A stretch of 64,000 nt of DNA. Origin: Eubacterium uniforme. Lineage in GTDB: Bacteria > Bacillota > Clostridia > Lachnospirales > Lachnospiraceae. This document shows positions 24,398 to 33,718 of the stretch, piece after piece (the first letter of the stretch is position 1; each line of letters starts with the position of its first letter). The stretch covers positions 40,718-104,717 of the forward strand of contig NZ_FUXZ01000012.1 in assembly GCF_900167115.1 (NCBI RefSeq), written 5' to 3'. Below the pieces are notes generated by a model. That model ran no database searches. It saw only the letters and a list, made by a program, of their open reading frames with translations, and was not told where the DNA came from. The position numbers and the translations under genes were made by a program.

Positions 24398-26125
24398 TTA
24401 AAACATACTCAAAACAAGTTTTTCAGCTTCTTCCTGTGGTAATGGTCTGCCCCAGATATAACCTTGTATAAAGTCACATCCGATTTCTTTCAATGTTTCA
24501 ATTTGTGCATCTTCTTCTACACCTTCTGAGATAACATCAAATCCCATTATATGTCCCATTGAAATAATAGCAGATACATATTGTTTTGATGATTTGCTAG
24601 TATTCATAGTATCGATAAAAGATTTATCGATTTTTAAAAGGTTAGCTGGGAATTTATTTAGATAACTAAGTGAAGAGTAGCCAGTACCAAAATCATCAAT
24701 TGCTATCTGTATTCCCATAGCTCTTATTTTGTCAATACACTCTAGTGCTTTATCAACAGAATCAATCATAATGGATTCTGTAATTTCTATTTCTAAATTA
24801 GTGGCAGGAACGCCGCTTTCATCAAGAATTCGTTGTATTTCATCAAGAAAATCATTCTTCATTAAATGCTTTACAGATACGTTTATGCTAAGAGTAATAT
24901 CTGCGCCGCTTTCTTTTAATAGCTTTCCAAAGAATAATGCTGATTTTCTAAATATCATTTCATCAACCTTATCGATTAATCCAATCTTTTCAGCAACTGG
25001 TATGAATTCACCAGGACTTATAAATGCTCCGTCAGAATCCTTCATACGAGCCAATGCTTCAAAACCACGGAGTTTATGATCCATATTGAATTGTGGCTGC
25101 AGATGGAAGAAAAATGTCTGTTCTTCTAATGCTTTTTTTATCTTTCCTTCAATTTCAAGTAAGTGTTCATCGGTAAGCATATCAGGTGTGAAATGCAATA
25201 TATGATTACTAATATTTCTTCGCTTAACTTCATGCATTGCTGTTTCTGCGCAAGTATAAACAAAATCTTTTTCATCTGAATCTAAAGGATATTCTGCATA
25301 ACCAAAACTAGCATTAACATATATATCACAATCATCAATTGTTATACGTTCAGTAAGTTTTTTCTCGTATTCTTTGATTTTATTAAGTGCTTGATCTTGC
25401 GAAGCGTAGTTTCTAATTATTATAACAAATTCATCACCACTTACTCGTGCAATAAAATCTGAAGATTTTTTATCATTGGTATCCGCTAAGGTTATCCATC
25501 GATTTGCTATTTCTTTTAATACGCTGTTGCCTATATCAAAACCTAGTGTATCATTGATACCTTTAAAACCATTTATATCAATTGAAGTAATAATATATTT
25601 TTCCTTCTTGGAATAAAGATTATCAATTAGTTCTGAACAGGCATATCTATTTGGAAGTCCTGTCAATCCGTCTGTTATAGCTTGCCTACGTAGTTCTTTT
25701 TGGTAAATATCTATTTTTTTATTATTTAAGTAAATAATTGAAATAGCAATAATTGTAAGTACTGAAGAAAAAAGTCCAGGAATACTTGTAATATTATGTC
25801 TGCGAACTATTCCAAAAATAATAGATTGAACTTGAATAAACTGTAATGCTATTGCGGTAAAATATCCCAGCTTTCCAAAATAAAATGCCATAAAGATAAT
25901 GCATATTTCCGATATAGCAGATAGTGCACCAGCAAATGTATATACTGGAATTGCAACACCAAAAAGATTAAATGATACGCTATGAGCAGCAGCGGCACTA
26001 GTAAGTACAGTTGATGTTATATATAAGAGCACTATGACAATGAAGAAAATCGTAGGTTTCTTATGCTGCTCTGACAGTCGATTTATAACCCTCTCTGTGT
26101 ATTTTTGTTTTATATTTTGATTCAT
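24398..26125 (-). CDS. Membrane GGDEF-EAL protein, c-di-GMP phosphodiesterase
   Basis: 575 aa from ATG 26123-26125 with GGGGAAGTGG upstream; a TTG further upstream lacks a site. About five transmembrane helices (about 20-160) form a sensory membrane domain. GGDEF domain: DGLTGLPNR, then RVSGDEF (near 228), with Ser for the first Gly of the motif, so cyclase activity is uncertain. The EAL domain is complete: FEALARM (near 356), EITES, DDFGTGYSSL, KIDKSF, SEGVE. It should therefore degrade c-di-GMP, perhaps with GTP sensing by the GGDEF half. It is the second gene behind the DHH phosphoesterase, 57 bp apart, and probably co-transcribed. Confidence 0.92.
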   Translation of the reverse strand: MNQNIKQKYTERVINRLSEQHKKPTIFFIVIVLLYITSTVLTSAAAAHSVSFNLFGVAIPVYTFAGALSAISEICIIFMAFYFGKLGYFTAIALQFIQVQSIIFGIVRRHNITSIPGLFSSVLTIIAISIIYLNNKKIDIYQKELRRQAITDGLTGLPNRYACSELIDNLYSKKEKYIITSIDINGFKGINDTLGFDIGNSVLKEIANRWITLADTNDKKSSDFIARVSGDEFVIIIRNYASQDQALNKIKEYEKKLTERITIDDCDIYVNASFGYAEYPLDSDEKDFVYTCAETAMHEVKRRNISNHILHFTPDMLTDEHLLEIEGKIKKALEEQTFFFHLQPQFNMDHKLRGFEALARMKDSDGAFISPGEFIPVAEKIGLIDKVDEMIFRKSALFFGKLLKESGADITLSINVSVKHLMKNDFLDEIQRILDESGVPATNLEIEITESIMIDSVDKALECIDKIRAMGIQIAIDDFGTGYSSLSYLNKFPANLLKIDKSFIDTMNTSKSSKQYVSAIISMGHIMGFDVISEGVEEDAQIETLKEIGCDFIQGYIWGRPLPQEEAEKLVLSMF

Positions 26126-26182
26126 ATAATAACCACTTCCCCATACAAAAAACAAATTTAATAGAATTATAGTTTAGAATTT

Positions 26183-27127
26183 TTAAACAGGAATTTCGCC
26201 ATTAAGCTTAGCAAATATTATAGGAAGTTCAGCATCGACTTTATCATTATCAAGCTGACATGTTCCTGCATTTTTATGACCACCGCCTCCGTATGATAGA
26301 CAAAGAGCGCCGATATCAAAATCAGAATTCCTGTTTACTATGGACTTGCCAATCATAACAGCTGTATTTTGTTTTTTAAATCCCCATGCAACATGAACTG
26401 AAAGTTCAGTATCAGGCCACATAGCATAGACCATAAAACGATTACCAGCATAGATTGTCTCTTGTTCTCGTAAGTCAATTACTGCAACTTTACCTATAAT
26501 CTTAGTGATGTTTCGCAGTTGTTCTTTAAAGAGCTCCTGTTGTTCAAAATATAAATCAACTCGTTCCTTAACATCAGGAAGTTCAAGTACTTCTTTGATG
26601 GAATGGTCAACACAGAAAGTGATAAGCTCCATCATAAGATTATAGTTACTTATTCTAAAATCGTGAAAACGACCTAGACCAGTACGAGCATCCATAAGGA
26701 AATTCATTAATACCCAATCAGTGGGATTAAGGATTTCATCAACTGTAAAGTCTGCACTATCGCCTTTGTCGACAGCAAGCATAATCTCTTCTGAAACATT
26801 AACAAATGTTTCAGCTCCACCATAGTAATCATAAACTACTCTGGCAGCAGATTTAGCGTTACCATCGATTACGTATTTTTCTTTATACGCCGCAACGTTA
26901 TTTCTAATAAGTTCGCTTTCGTGATGATCAAATGCAAGTCCAACCCTAGGATCAAAAGGTAAATTAGTTGTAATATCGTTTTCAGATAAATCAATTTTAC
27001 CATCTTGAACGTCTTTTGGATGAACGAACTTAATCTCATCAATTAAATCTAATTCTTTAAGGAGCATGGCGCAAACTAGTCCATCAAAATCACTCCTCGT
27101 AACAAGCCTTTTTTTGACTTCTCCCAT
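26183..27127 (-). CDS. DHH/DHHA1-family phosphoesterase
   Basis: 314 aa. I use ATG 27125-27127, which has AAGGTGG upstream; a longer frame lacks a ribosome site. TRSDFDGLVCA (about 10-20) is the first metal-binding motif, FDHHES the DHH motif (about 66), and SYGGGGHKNAGTCQ (about 276-290) the C-terminal DHHA1 substrate-binding loop. Members cleave phosphodiester or phosphoanhydride bonds (pAp, oligoribonucleotides, cyclic dinucleotides, polyphosphate). Adjacency to a c-di-GMP phosphodiesterase makes pGpG or nanoRNA an attractive substrate, but this is inference. It lacks the PAS-GGDEF head of GdpP, so it is not GdpP. Confidence 0.85.
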   Translation of the reverse strand: MGEVKKRLVTRSDFDGLVCAMLLKELDLIDEIKFVHPKDVQDGKIDLSENDITTNLPFDPRVGLAFDHHESELIRNNVAAYKEKYVIDGNAKSAARVVYDYYGGAETFVNVSEEIMLAVDKGDSADFTVDEILNPTDWVLMNFLMDARTGLGRFHDFRISNYNLMMELITFCVDHSIKEVLELPDVKERVDLYFEQQELFKEQLRNITKIIGKVAVIDLREQETIYAGNRFMVYAMWPDTELSVHVAWGFKKQNTAVMIGKSIVNRNSDFDIGALCLSYGGGGHKNAGTCQLDNDKVDAELPIIFAKLNGEIPV

Positions 27128-27192
27128 AGTAAAAACCACCTTTCCCGAAATGTAATCTTTTCCTTCTCTAAAAGACCACATATATATATTTA

Positions 27193-27221
27193 ATGATACC
27201 ATATTTAACGAAGATTAACAA
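27193..27221 (-). promoter_or_regulatory. Promoter of the DHH / GGDEF-EAL pair
   Basis: On the minus strand, TTGTTA (27216-27221), 17 bp, TATCAT (27193-27198), about 65 nt before ATG 27127. Confidence 0.6.
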
Positions 27222-27291
27222 TTGAAAATGGGTTTAAAAAAAGATAGATTTTTACTTTTTTTTAGTTATATTTTTGACAAAGTTAAGTGCA

Positions 27292-27382
27292 GAAAACCTG
27301 AAAACTTTCAGCTTTTGAGTGAGAAAAACCTGAGAATTTTCATTTTATTAACGCGAAAAACCTGAAAATTTTCGGTTTTTTC
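27292..27382. repeat. Three imperfect tandem repeats with palindromic cores
   Basis: Copies at about 27292-27317, 27322-27347 and 27354-27382 share GAAAAACCTGAAAATTTTC and have partly self-complementary cores; the last can fold as AAAACC/GGTTTT with a T-run. They fill most of the gap before the DUF4143 ATPase. Possible operator array, attenuator or degraded repeat element. Apart from these and the minus-strand promoter, I see nothing else in 27128-27464. Confidence 0.6.
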
Positions 27383-27464
27383 TTGGAAATATAATATGAA
27401 TATGATAATATGGTAATAAGAAATGATGATATAAGTGTAATAATAAACGAAAGGAGTTTGGTAA

Positions 27465-28760
27465 ATGGAACGAAAATTTATAAAAATACTTCAAGAGTGG
27501 GATAAAAATCAGATAAAAGAACCAATGATGGTTATAGGGGCAAGACAAGTTGGTAAAACATGGATTGTTCGTGAATATTTAGAAAACAATTATTCTGAAT
27601 ATATATATATAAATTTAGAGGAACAGCCAGAATTAATATCGGCATTTGAAGGAAACTTATCTCCAGATAATATTCTTAGAAATTTAAGTATATTATTGGG
27701 AAAAGATATAGATTTCAAAATTCCTATTTTTATCGATGAAATACAGCAGAGCGAGAGAGCTATTACTTCGTTGAAATATTTTTGTGAGGCGAAGGAAAAC
27801 TATCGTGTAATTGTAGCAGGAAGTTTGTTAGGAGTGAAAATAAATCGCTTTCAAACATCATTTCCTGTAGGGAAAGTACAAATAGTGCACATGTATCCGA
27901 TGGATTTTGAAGAATTTCTTTTGGCATGTGGAGAAGAAAAATTACGAGATATGATAAAAGAAGCATATGATACTATGTCTCCGATACCTTCAGGTATTCA
28001 TGAAAAAGCACTAAATTTATATCATGATTATCTTTTGGTTGGTGGTATGCCACAGATGGTAGTTAATTTCGTGGATAATGGGAAAAATATTATGAAGGTG
28101 AATAGGAATTTGCTGGACTTTTTGCGTTTGGCATATCTTGCAGACATGTCAAAATATGTTAATAACGCTCCAGAAACAGCTAAAATTACGGCAATTTATG
28201 AATCCATTCCACGTCAATTAGCTAGAGAAAATCCAAAGTTTAAATATAAAGATGTTAGTGCAAATGCAGTAAAGCGAGATTATTACACTCCAATTGATTG
28301 GTTGGTTTCTTCAGACATGATTATAAAGTTAAATAGATTAGAATCTCCTAATTTACCGCTTAAGGGATATGAAAATCCAGATAGTTTTAAAATATATTTG
28401 TCAGACGTTGGATTACTTAGTAGTATTTGTCAATTAGGGGTAAGGGAATTACTTTCTGATACGAACAATATTTATAAAGGTGCCGTTATTGAGAATTATG
28501 TTATAGAACAATTAAGGTGTAACAAAAAAGATTTGTATTATTACAAACCTACAGAAAGCATGGAGATAGATTTGATTATTGAAATTGATGATGAAATTAT
28601 ACCTATAGAAATCAAATCTGGAAGGCATAAAAGATCTGTTAGCTTAGATAATTATAGAAAAAAATATAATCCATCATATGCTATACGTTTTTCTGAAAAC
28701 CAATTTGGATATACTAATCAGATTAAATCAGTGCCTTTATATGCTGTGTTTTGTATTTAA
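27465..28760 (+). CDS. AAA_14 / DUF4143-type ATPase
   Basis: 431 aa starting at ATG 27465 behind AAAGGAG. Walker A is GARQVGKT (25-32), Walker B IPIFIDEIQ (about 86-94), and sensor-like IVAGSLLG follows. The C-terminal half is DUF4143, with a PD-(D/E)xK-like signature: GAVIENYV (about 341), EIDLIIEID (about 366) and PIEIKSG (about 380). These ATPases are widespread, often multicopy and mobile in gut bacteria; their function is not established. It stands alone, with distinctive upstream repeats, and may have been acquired separately. Confidence 0.88.
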   Translation: MERKFIKILQEWDKNQIKEPMMVIGARQVGKTWIVREYLENNYSEYIYINLEEQPELISAFEGNLSPDNILRNLSILLGKDIDFKIPIFIDEIQQSERAITSLKYFCEAKENYRVIVAGSLLGVKINRFQTSFPVGKVQIVHMYPMDFEEFLLACGEEKLRDMIKEAYDTMSPIPSGIHEKALNLYHDYLLVGGMPQMVVNFVDNGKNIMKVNRNLLDFLRLAYLADMSKYVNNAPETAKITAIYESIPRQLARENPKFKYKDVSANAVKRDYYTPIDWLVSSDMIIKLNRLESPNLPLKGYENPDSFKIYLSDVGLLSSICQLGVRELLSDTNNIYKGAVIENYVIEQLRCNKKDLYYYKPTESMEIDLIIEIDDEIIPIEIKSGRHKRSVSLDNYRKKYNPSYAIRFSENQFGYTNQIKSVPLYAVFCI

Positions 28761-28828
28761 TTTTGGTGTAATGTTTCAGTGTAAGTTAAACCCAGAAAAA
28801 TATAAGAAGTATAGATATATTTGCTATA

Positions 28829-28856
28829 TTGACATATATATATATTTAGATATAAA
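28829..28856 (+). promoter_or_regulatory. Promoter of the LRR-SLH protein gene
   Basis: TTGACA (28829-28834), 16 bp, TATAAA (28851-28856), within a very AT-rich stretch. Confidence 0.6.
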
Positions 28857-28931
28857 ATAGTTAACGGGCGTTATGCTGCGTTTTGTACGTTTGTGCGAAG
28901 GATTTTTATTTTAAGGAGGAAACAAGAAAAA

Positions 28932-31475
28932 ATGAAAAGCATGAAAAAATTAATTGCCGCATTTATGTGTACGGCAGTTGCTTTTACGAGTTTTGGTATT
29001 CAACCCGTAAGAGCGGATGAAGAAGCAGAAGAAGTAGAACCAGTAGAAGAACAATTTGAAATTGATGAGGCACATTTCCCTGATGAAAATTTCAGAAAAT
29101 GCGTTGCAATCAATTCGGATACTGATGGTGATGGTTGGCTTGATAACTATGAAATTAAGTATACCTGGAATTTGTATTGCGAGAATAGTGGTGTTAACAC
29201 TGTAAAGGGTATAGAGTATTTTCCTGATTTACAGGGATTGTGGTGTAAGGGCAATAATATTACCGAATTGGATTTGTCAAAAAATCCTAAGCTTTTCGGT
29301 GTATGGTGTTCATTTAATCCTATAAAAAAATTAGATTTTTCACCATGTCCTGATCTTGCATGGGTATATTGTTTTAACTGTCAACTTGAGGAACTTAATT
29401 TTAAAGATAATCCAAAACTTGCATATCTTGAATGTAATAAAAATGAGAATCTTAAGGAACTTGATGTTACTCACAATCTAGAATTAGAAAACTTGTTTTG
29501 TAGCAATTGCTCACTTGAAACACTTGATGTTACTCATAATGAACTTCTTTGTGAGTTGGATGCTTTTGGTAATAAACTTAAAACACTTGATGTATCTCAT
29601 AATCCTCTTCTTAAAAGACTTGATATTTGGGATAATGAGGAACTCGGAGATGTAGATGTTTCTAATTTGAAGGAAATGCAGTACTACAATATTGGAAATA
29701 CAGCAGCTAAGAATCCAGATATTAGTAACAATAAGCATTTGATGGAATTTGTTTGTAACTATAATGAGAAAATTTCATCACTTGATTTATCACATAATCC
29801 GGAACTTGCATATCTTGCAGTTGAATGCGATGTTAGTTTAAAAGAACTTGATTTATCACATAATCCTAAACTTTATTATCTCTTAGCGTTTGGATTAAGT
29901 AGTATTGAGAACATAGACATAAGTAAGAACTATCGTCTTTGTAAAGCATTTAATGAAGGTGCATATATGCATGAAGACCGAGAAAAAATAGGCTTGGCAT
30001 ATGAAATGAAACTTGATTACGGTGGAAGTAGTGATCCATTTGATGAATTGAGACATCTTATTGCTCTTGATGATAGAATCGATGCATCATTAGTAAATTC
30101 AAAGTTTGATGGCGTAAATGTTCCAGACTGCAGACTTGATACTAATGATGGTCTTCCAAATAACGAAAGATTTATCACAAGAGGTTGTGCTATTCAGACA
30201 TTATATATGCTTGCCGGAGAAATTCTTGGTAAAAAACCAGATGTTAGTAACTTAAAAACAAGATTTACTGATGTACCAAAGGATGCTTCTTATTACGATG
30301 CAGTTAAATGGGGCGAAGCTAATAATATTTGTTTTGGTTACCCAGTACTTTGCGATAATAAATTCAGTGGTGAAGAGCTTATTAATAGACAGGATTTCGC
30401 ATTGATGGCTCATAGATTTGCTGATTTGTTTAAACTTGGTACAGCATTAGATTATGGTAGATCTGATTGGTTTAAAGATTCACTTGAGATGGACTTCTAT
30501 ACATGGGCACCATTAACATGGGCAATTCAGTGGAAAATAGTTGATATTAAGGAGGATGCAGAATACTGTTATCCTCATGGAAGAATCACTTATAACCAGT
30601 TATATAATGGTCTTGTGAATTTGATGGATATTGATGTTGGAGCAACTTATGCTCAGAGAGTAGGCGGAAACTTCGGTGCTGAAGGAGATCCTGATGCAAC
30701 AGAAGAACAGGGTACAGGTTATGTAGGAGTTGTTCCAAAAGATCAGGTAAAGATTGTTATTGCAGAGACATTTGCTGGTACAATAGGAGGTACTAAAACT
30801 AGTGAAAATAAAAATGTAACAGCAAATGAAACTGTGATTGAAAAAGATGTTTATGGAAATAAGATAGTTACTCTTGCGGAAAAAGATAAAGAGATAACTT
30901 CTATAACAGATGAAAAAGATGCTTCGGGCTCAACATTCTCACTTCTTAAGGCTAAACAGGCAAAGGTTAAAAAGAACAGCATTAAGATTTCCTGGAAGAA
31001 GGTTAACGGTGCTGATTCTTATGTGGTTTATGGAAATAAATGCGGTAAGAAGAATAAATATGTTAAGTTAAAAGAAGTTAAAGGAACGTCATTTACTCAG
31101 AAGAAACTTAAGAAAGGTACATACTATAAGTACATAGTTGTAGCTGTGGGTAAAGGAAAAGTTCTTGCTACATCTAAGACTCTTCATATAGCCACTAAGG
31201 GTGGTAAAGTTGGAAATGATAAGTCGGTAAAGGTTAAGAAGTTAAAATATAAACTTAAAAAAGGAAAAACCGCAAAGATTAAGGCTTATGCAAAAGCCGA
31301 AAGTAAGAAACTTAAGGTTAAGAAACATAGAAAACTTTCGTATGAAACTTCAAATCCTAAGGTTGCTACAGTTTCAGGCAAAGGCAAGATTAAAGCTGTT
31401 GGAAAAGGTAGCTGTACTGTTTATGTATATGCACAGAATGGTATGTTTAAAAAAGTGAAGGTAACAGTTAAATAA
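28932..31475 (+). CDS. LRR, SLH-like, Fn3 and Ig-like multi-domain surface protein
   Basis: 847 aa from ATG 28932 after AAGGAGG. Signal peptide ends near ARADEE, followed by an acidic stretch. DTDGDGWLD (about 53-62) is a Ca-binding/dockerin-like loop at the start of the LRR region (about 50-345: LDLSKNPKL, LDVTHNLEL, LDLSHNPEL repeats of about 21 residues). Residues about 415-570 contain SLH-type signatures (FTDVPKDASYYDAVKWGEANNI; NRQDFALMAHRFADL). C-terminal modules are Fn3-like (about 671-753) and a bacterial Ig-2-like domain (LSYETSNPKVATVSGKGKIKAVGKG). SLH modules bind secondary wall polymers, so this is a non-covalently attached adhesin candidate. Confidence 0.82.
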   Translation: MKSMKKLIAAFMCTAVAFTSFGIQPVRADEEAEEVEPVEEQFEIDEAHFPDENFRKCVAINSDTDGDGWLDNYEIKYTWNLYCENSGVNTVKGIEYFPDLQGLWCKGNNITELDLSKNPKLFGVWCSFNPIKKLDFSPCPDLAWVYCFNCQLEELNFKDNPKLAYLECNKNENLKELDVTHNLELENLFCSNCSLETLDVTHNELLCELDAFGNKLKTLDVSHNPLLKRLDIWDNEELGDVDVSNLKEMQYYNIGNTAAKNPDISNNKHLMEFVCNYNEKISSLDLSHNPELAYLAVECDVSLKELDLSHNPKLYYLLAFGLSSIENIDISKNYRLCKAFNEGAYMHEDREKIGLAYEMKLDYGGSSDPFDELRHLIALDDRIDASLVNSKFDGVNVPDCRLDTNDGLPNNERFITRGCAIQTLYMLAGEILGKKPDVSNLKTRFTDVPKDASYYDAVKWGEANNICFGYPVLCDNKFSGEELINRQDFALMAHRFADLFKLGTALDYGRSDWFKDSLEMDFYTWAPLTWAIQWKIVDIKEDAEYCYPHGRITYNQLYNGLVNLMDIDVGATYAQRVGGNFGAEGDPDATEEQGTGYVGVVPKDQVKIVIAETFAGTIGGTKTSENKNVTANETVIEKDVYGNKIVTLAEKDKEITSITDEKDASGSTFSLLKAKQAKVKKNSIKISWKKVNGADSYVVYGNKCGKKNKYVKLKEVKGTSFTQKKLKKGTYYKYIVVAVGKGKVLATSKTLHIATKGGKVGNDKSVKVKKLKYKLKKGKTAKIKAYAKAESKKLKVKKHRKLSYETSNPKVATVSGKGKIKAVGKGSCTVYVYAQNGMFKKVKVTVK

Positions 31476-31496
31476 TTATAAAAGTATAGGTCTCTG

Positions 31497-31534
31497 AAAA
31501 GCAGTTATAGTTTTTAAACTATAGCTGCTTTTTT
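31497..31534 (+). terminator. Terminator after the LRR-SLH gene
   Basis: AAAAGCAGTTATAGTTT and AAACTATAGCTGCTTTT form a near-perfect stem, ending in six T. The rest of 31535-31805 holds only the next promoter and leader. Confidence 0.88.
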
Positions 31535-31668
31535 GATTTGATTATTTAAAGAATGGAAACGAAATAAAAAAGTAAAATCGATGCTTCTATATCATTCTTT
31601 ATGTATTAATGTTTGTGGAAAATTACCAAAAATATACGGACAAAACGCTTAAAATCCGTCAAAAATAC

Positions 31669-31697
31669 TTGTAATTTACGTTAACCTATAGTATAAT
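31669..31697 (+). promoter_or_regulatory. Promoter of the giant-protein operon
   Basis: TTGTAA (31669-31674), 17 bp, TATAAT (31692-31697). The leader is about 100 nt and contains no riboswitch I recognise. Confidence 0.7.
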
Positions 31698-31805
31698 CAT
31701 TGTGAGGACTTACACTCTGTTTTGCGATATATAAAAGGTTTTTTGGTTACGATTTGGTTCAAATGAGTTTTATAAGTTGTTTTACCATGATTGGAGGTGA
31801 GGCAG

Positions 31806-32864
31806 ATGGATGAAAAATTAAATAAAGATAATCTGCTTCAGGAGAATGTGGAAAAGCAGGTTGAAGAGAGTACGGTTGATAAAAAAGAAGAAATAAAAAA
31901 GAAATTAATAATACATTATAAAAAGTGTGCTATGGGTATTATTGCATTAGCAATTTTAATTATGGCAGTTATAGCATGGTTTACAAAACCAGATGGAGTT
32001 AAAACAAGTGGTATGAGTGTAACTTTAAGCGATTCACCGTTTGATTTAAAATCAATTGGTTCTGATGGTATATACGATGAATTCATGGATGATATAACTA
32101 CAGGTTTTGAAAATGAAACAACTACAGTTGGTTCAAGTGGTATTAAGTGGAACTTAACTAGTACTTCACAGATGAATAATTTATATGAAGGAAGCGGAGA
32201 GTTAACTACTGAAAAGTTTGGAGAGATTACAAGATCTGATTCAGAAGAATATGGTTTAAAACCAGGTGATAGTGGCAAACTTGATTTTTCAATAGTACCT
32301 AATTCACCACCTGTATCACTAACTATGAATTTAAATGTAAAAGGATACGAGGCTACATTTGATAATACAAGTCATAAAACAGATGATCCTTTAGTAGAAG
32401 TTACAAATGCAACAGTTGATAATTATATGCATTCACATATTTTATTCTTCTATAAAGGAACTGATAACAAGAAGCATATGCTGACATCTGAAGGATTCGA
32501 TGCTGATAATATTACAGTAGAAACTGCTAAAACCATATATTGGGTATGGATTCCAACACTTCAGCAGATATTAGATGCTAACATTGAATCGCTAGGAGAT
32601 GTGGATGCATCAAAAGAAGTAAGAAGATATTTCTTCGAAAATCCTGATAAGTTCTTAAAGGCAACGGGTAATGTTTCATTTACTGCATTTACTGTTACAA
32701 AGAATGATGATGTGGCAGCAGAAGAAGCAGAAATTGAGGAGAAAAAGGACTTTGTTTCAGGAAGAAATTATAGCACATATGGTGCTATGTATAATGATGC
32801 GGACCAGTCTATAGGTGATCATATAAATTATGTTTTAGTTGAACTTACAGCTTTACTTAAATAG
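31806..32864 (+). CDS. SipW-substrate-like surface protein
   Basis: 352 aa; ATG 31806 has GGAGGTGAGG directly upstream, while TTG 31791 lies within that site. A long charged cytoplasmic head (1-38) is followed by a hydrophobic helix ending MAVIAWFTKPDGVKTSGMSVTLS (about 45-75). This is the AWFT/ATYAWFT context of TasA-like proteins at 21564. The exported part is beta-rich, Thr/Ser/Asp-rich and has an aromatic strand YWVWIPTLQQI. It is first in an operon with two related small proteins and the 3,521-aa protein. Inferred role: minor or tip subunit, processed by one of the two SipW peptidases. Confidence 0.68.
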   Translation: MDEKLNKDNLLQENVEKQVEESTVDKKEEIKKKLIIHYKKCAMGIIALAILIMAVIAWFTKPDGVKTSGMSVTLSDSPFDLKSIGSDGIYDEFMDDITTGFENETTTVGSSGIKWNLTSTSQMNNLYEGSGELTTEKFGEITRSDSEEYGLKPGDSGKLDFSIVPNSPPVSLTMNLNVKGYEATFDNTSHKTDDPLVEVTNATVDNYMHSHILFFYKGTDNKKHMLTSEGFDADNITVETAKTIYWVWIPTLQQILDANIESLGDVDASKEVRRYFFENPDKFLKATGNVSFTAFTVTKNDDVAAEEAEIEEKKDFVSGRNYSTYGAMYNDADQSIGDHINYVLVELTALLK

Positions 32865-32903
32865 TGTGAAAAGGATTATATAAAAGCAAAGGAGGTGAGA
32901 GTT

Positions 32904-33695
32904 GTGATAATAATTGATAAAGGCAAATTATTGATTGATATATTAAAAAAATGGTATATGAATTTAAGTAAAAGAGACAAGATAATGTCAGCGTGCGCAT
33001 TAGTTATGACAATAGTTCTTATTATTTCAACTTTCACTAATGCATGGCTTGCACATCAAAAAAGAATGGCGATACTAGCTAAGATAAATTCACCAGCGAA
33101 GTTATCATTAAGATCTGGTGCAGGTGAAGATATCATTCAATTTAAGATGGCTGGTATAGATACAGAAAGTGGTAATTATAAGGATTTTGTATTCTGTGTA
33201 GAAGGTGAAGATATTTCAACTTATAACATTCAGATAGCACATACTACTAACATTAATTTTACATATACAGTTTATCAGGCAACACCTGATATAAATTATG
33301 ATCCGGCTAATGATACTGGGGGCGTTGAATATATTACAGCGAATCGTGAATCTGTGTACTATATGCCGGCAGGAACTCCTCTATCAGGAGCGTATATAAA
33401 TGAAAATAGTGAAAACTTCATGATTAGCGGAAATAATGTGGAAAGAAAAATTGGTACAACTCAGTATGCTGAACCAAGTTATATAAATGGTGCATCAGCA
33501 GATGCAAGACAAAAATATGCAGAACCTTTATATTGGCAGACTAGTACAGCCATAACTGCAGATGGTACAGCATATGATATAGATAGCCATGAAAGAGCAT
33601 TTCAAAATTATTATGTTTTAAGAGTTTCATGGGGAAGTGATGTTAGAAATGATAAAGAAACGGATTTAATATATATAACTGCACAAGTTTCATAA
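32904..33695 (+). CDS. SipW-substrate-like surface protein with AWL motif
   Basis: 263 aa from GTG 32904, 8 nt after AAAGGAGGTGAGA. Basic head, then a hydrophobic helix (about 31-48) leading into FTNAWLAHQKRMAILAKINSPAKLSL, a variant of the AWFT context. The exported part is about 205 residues, beta-rich, with Tyr/Asn/Thr and no recognised enzyme motif. It resembles its neighbours in design (short head, one helix, one beta domain) more than in sequence. Spacing to the flanking genes (39 and 23 bp) supports one transcript. Confidence 0.62.
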   Translation: MIIIDKGKLLIDILKKWYMNLSKRDKIMSACALVMTIVLIISTFTNAWLAHQKRMAILAKINSPAKLSLRSGAGEDIIQFKMAGIDTESGNYKDFVFCVEGEDISTYNIQIAHTTNINFTYTVYQATPDINYDPANDTGGVEYITANRESVYYMPAGTPLSGAYINENSENFMISGNNVERKIGTTQYAEPSYINGASADARQKYAEPLYWQTSTAITADGTAYDIDSHERAFQNYYVLRVSWGSDVRNDKETDLIYITAQVS

Positions 33696-33718
33696 AAGAT
33701 TAAGAAGGGAGGATAGCT

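Noticed and set aside
26183..27127. Naming the DHH protein GdpP or NrnA
   Set aside because: No PAS-GGDEF head as in GdpP, and the motifs alone do not separate NrnA from other DHH/DHHA1 members.
27292..27382. Possible CRISPR remnant
   Set aside because: Only three imperfect copies of about 26 bp with gaps of only 4 to 6 bp and no cas genes.
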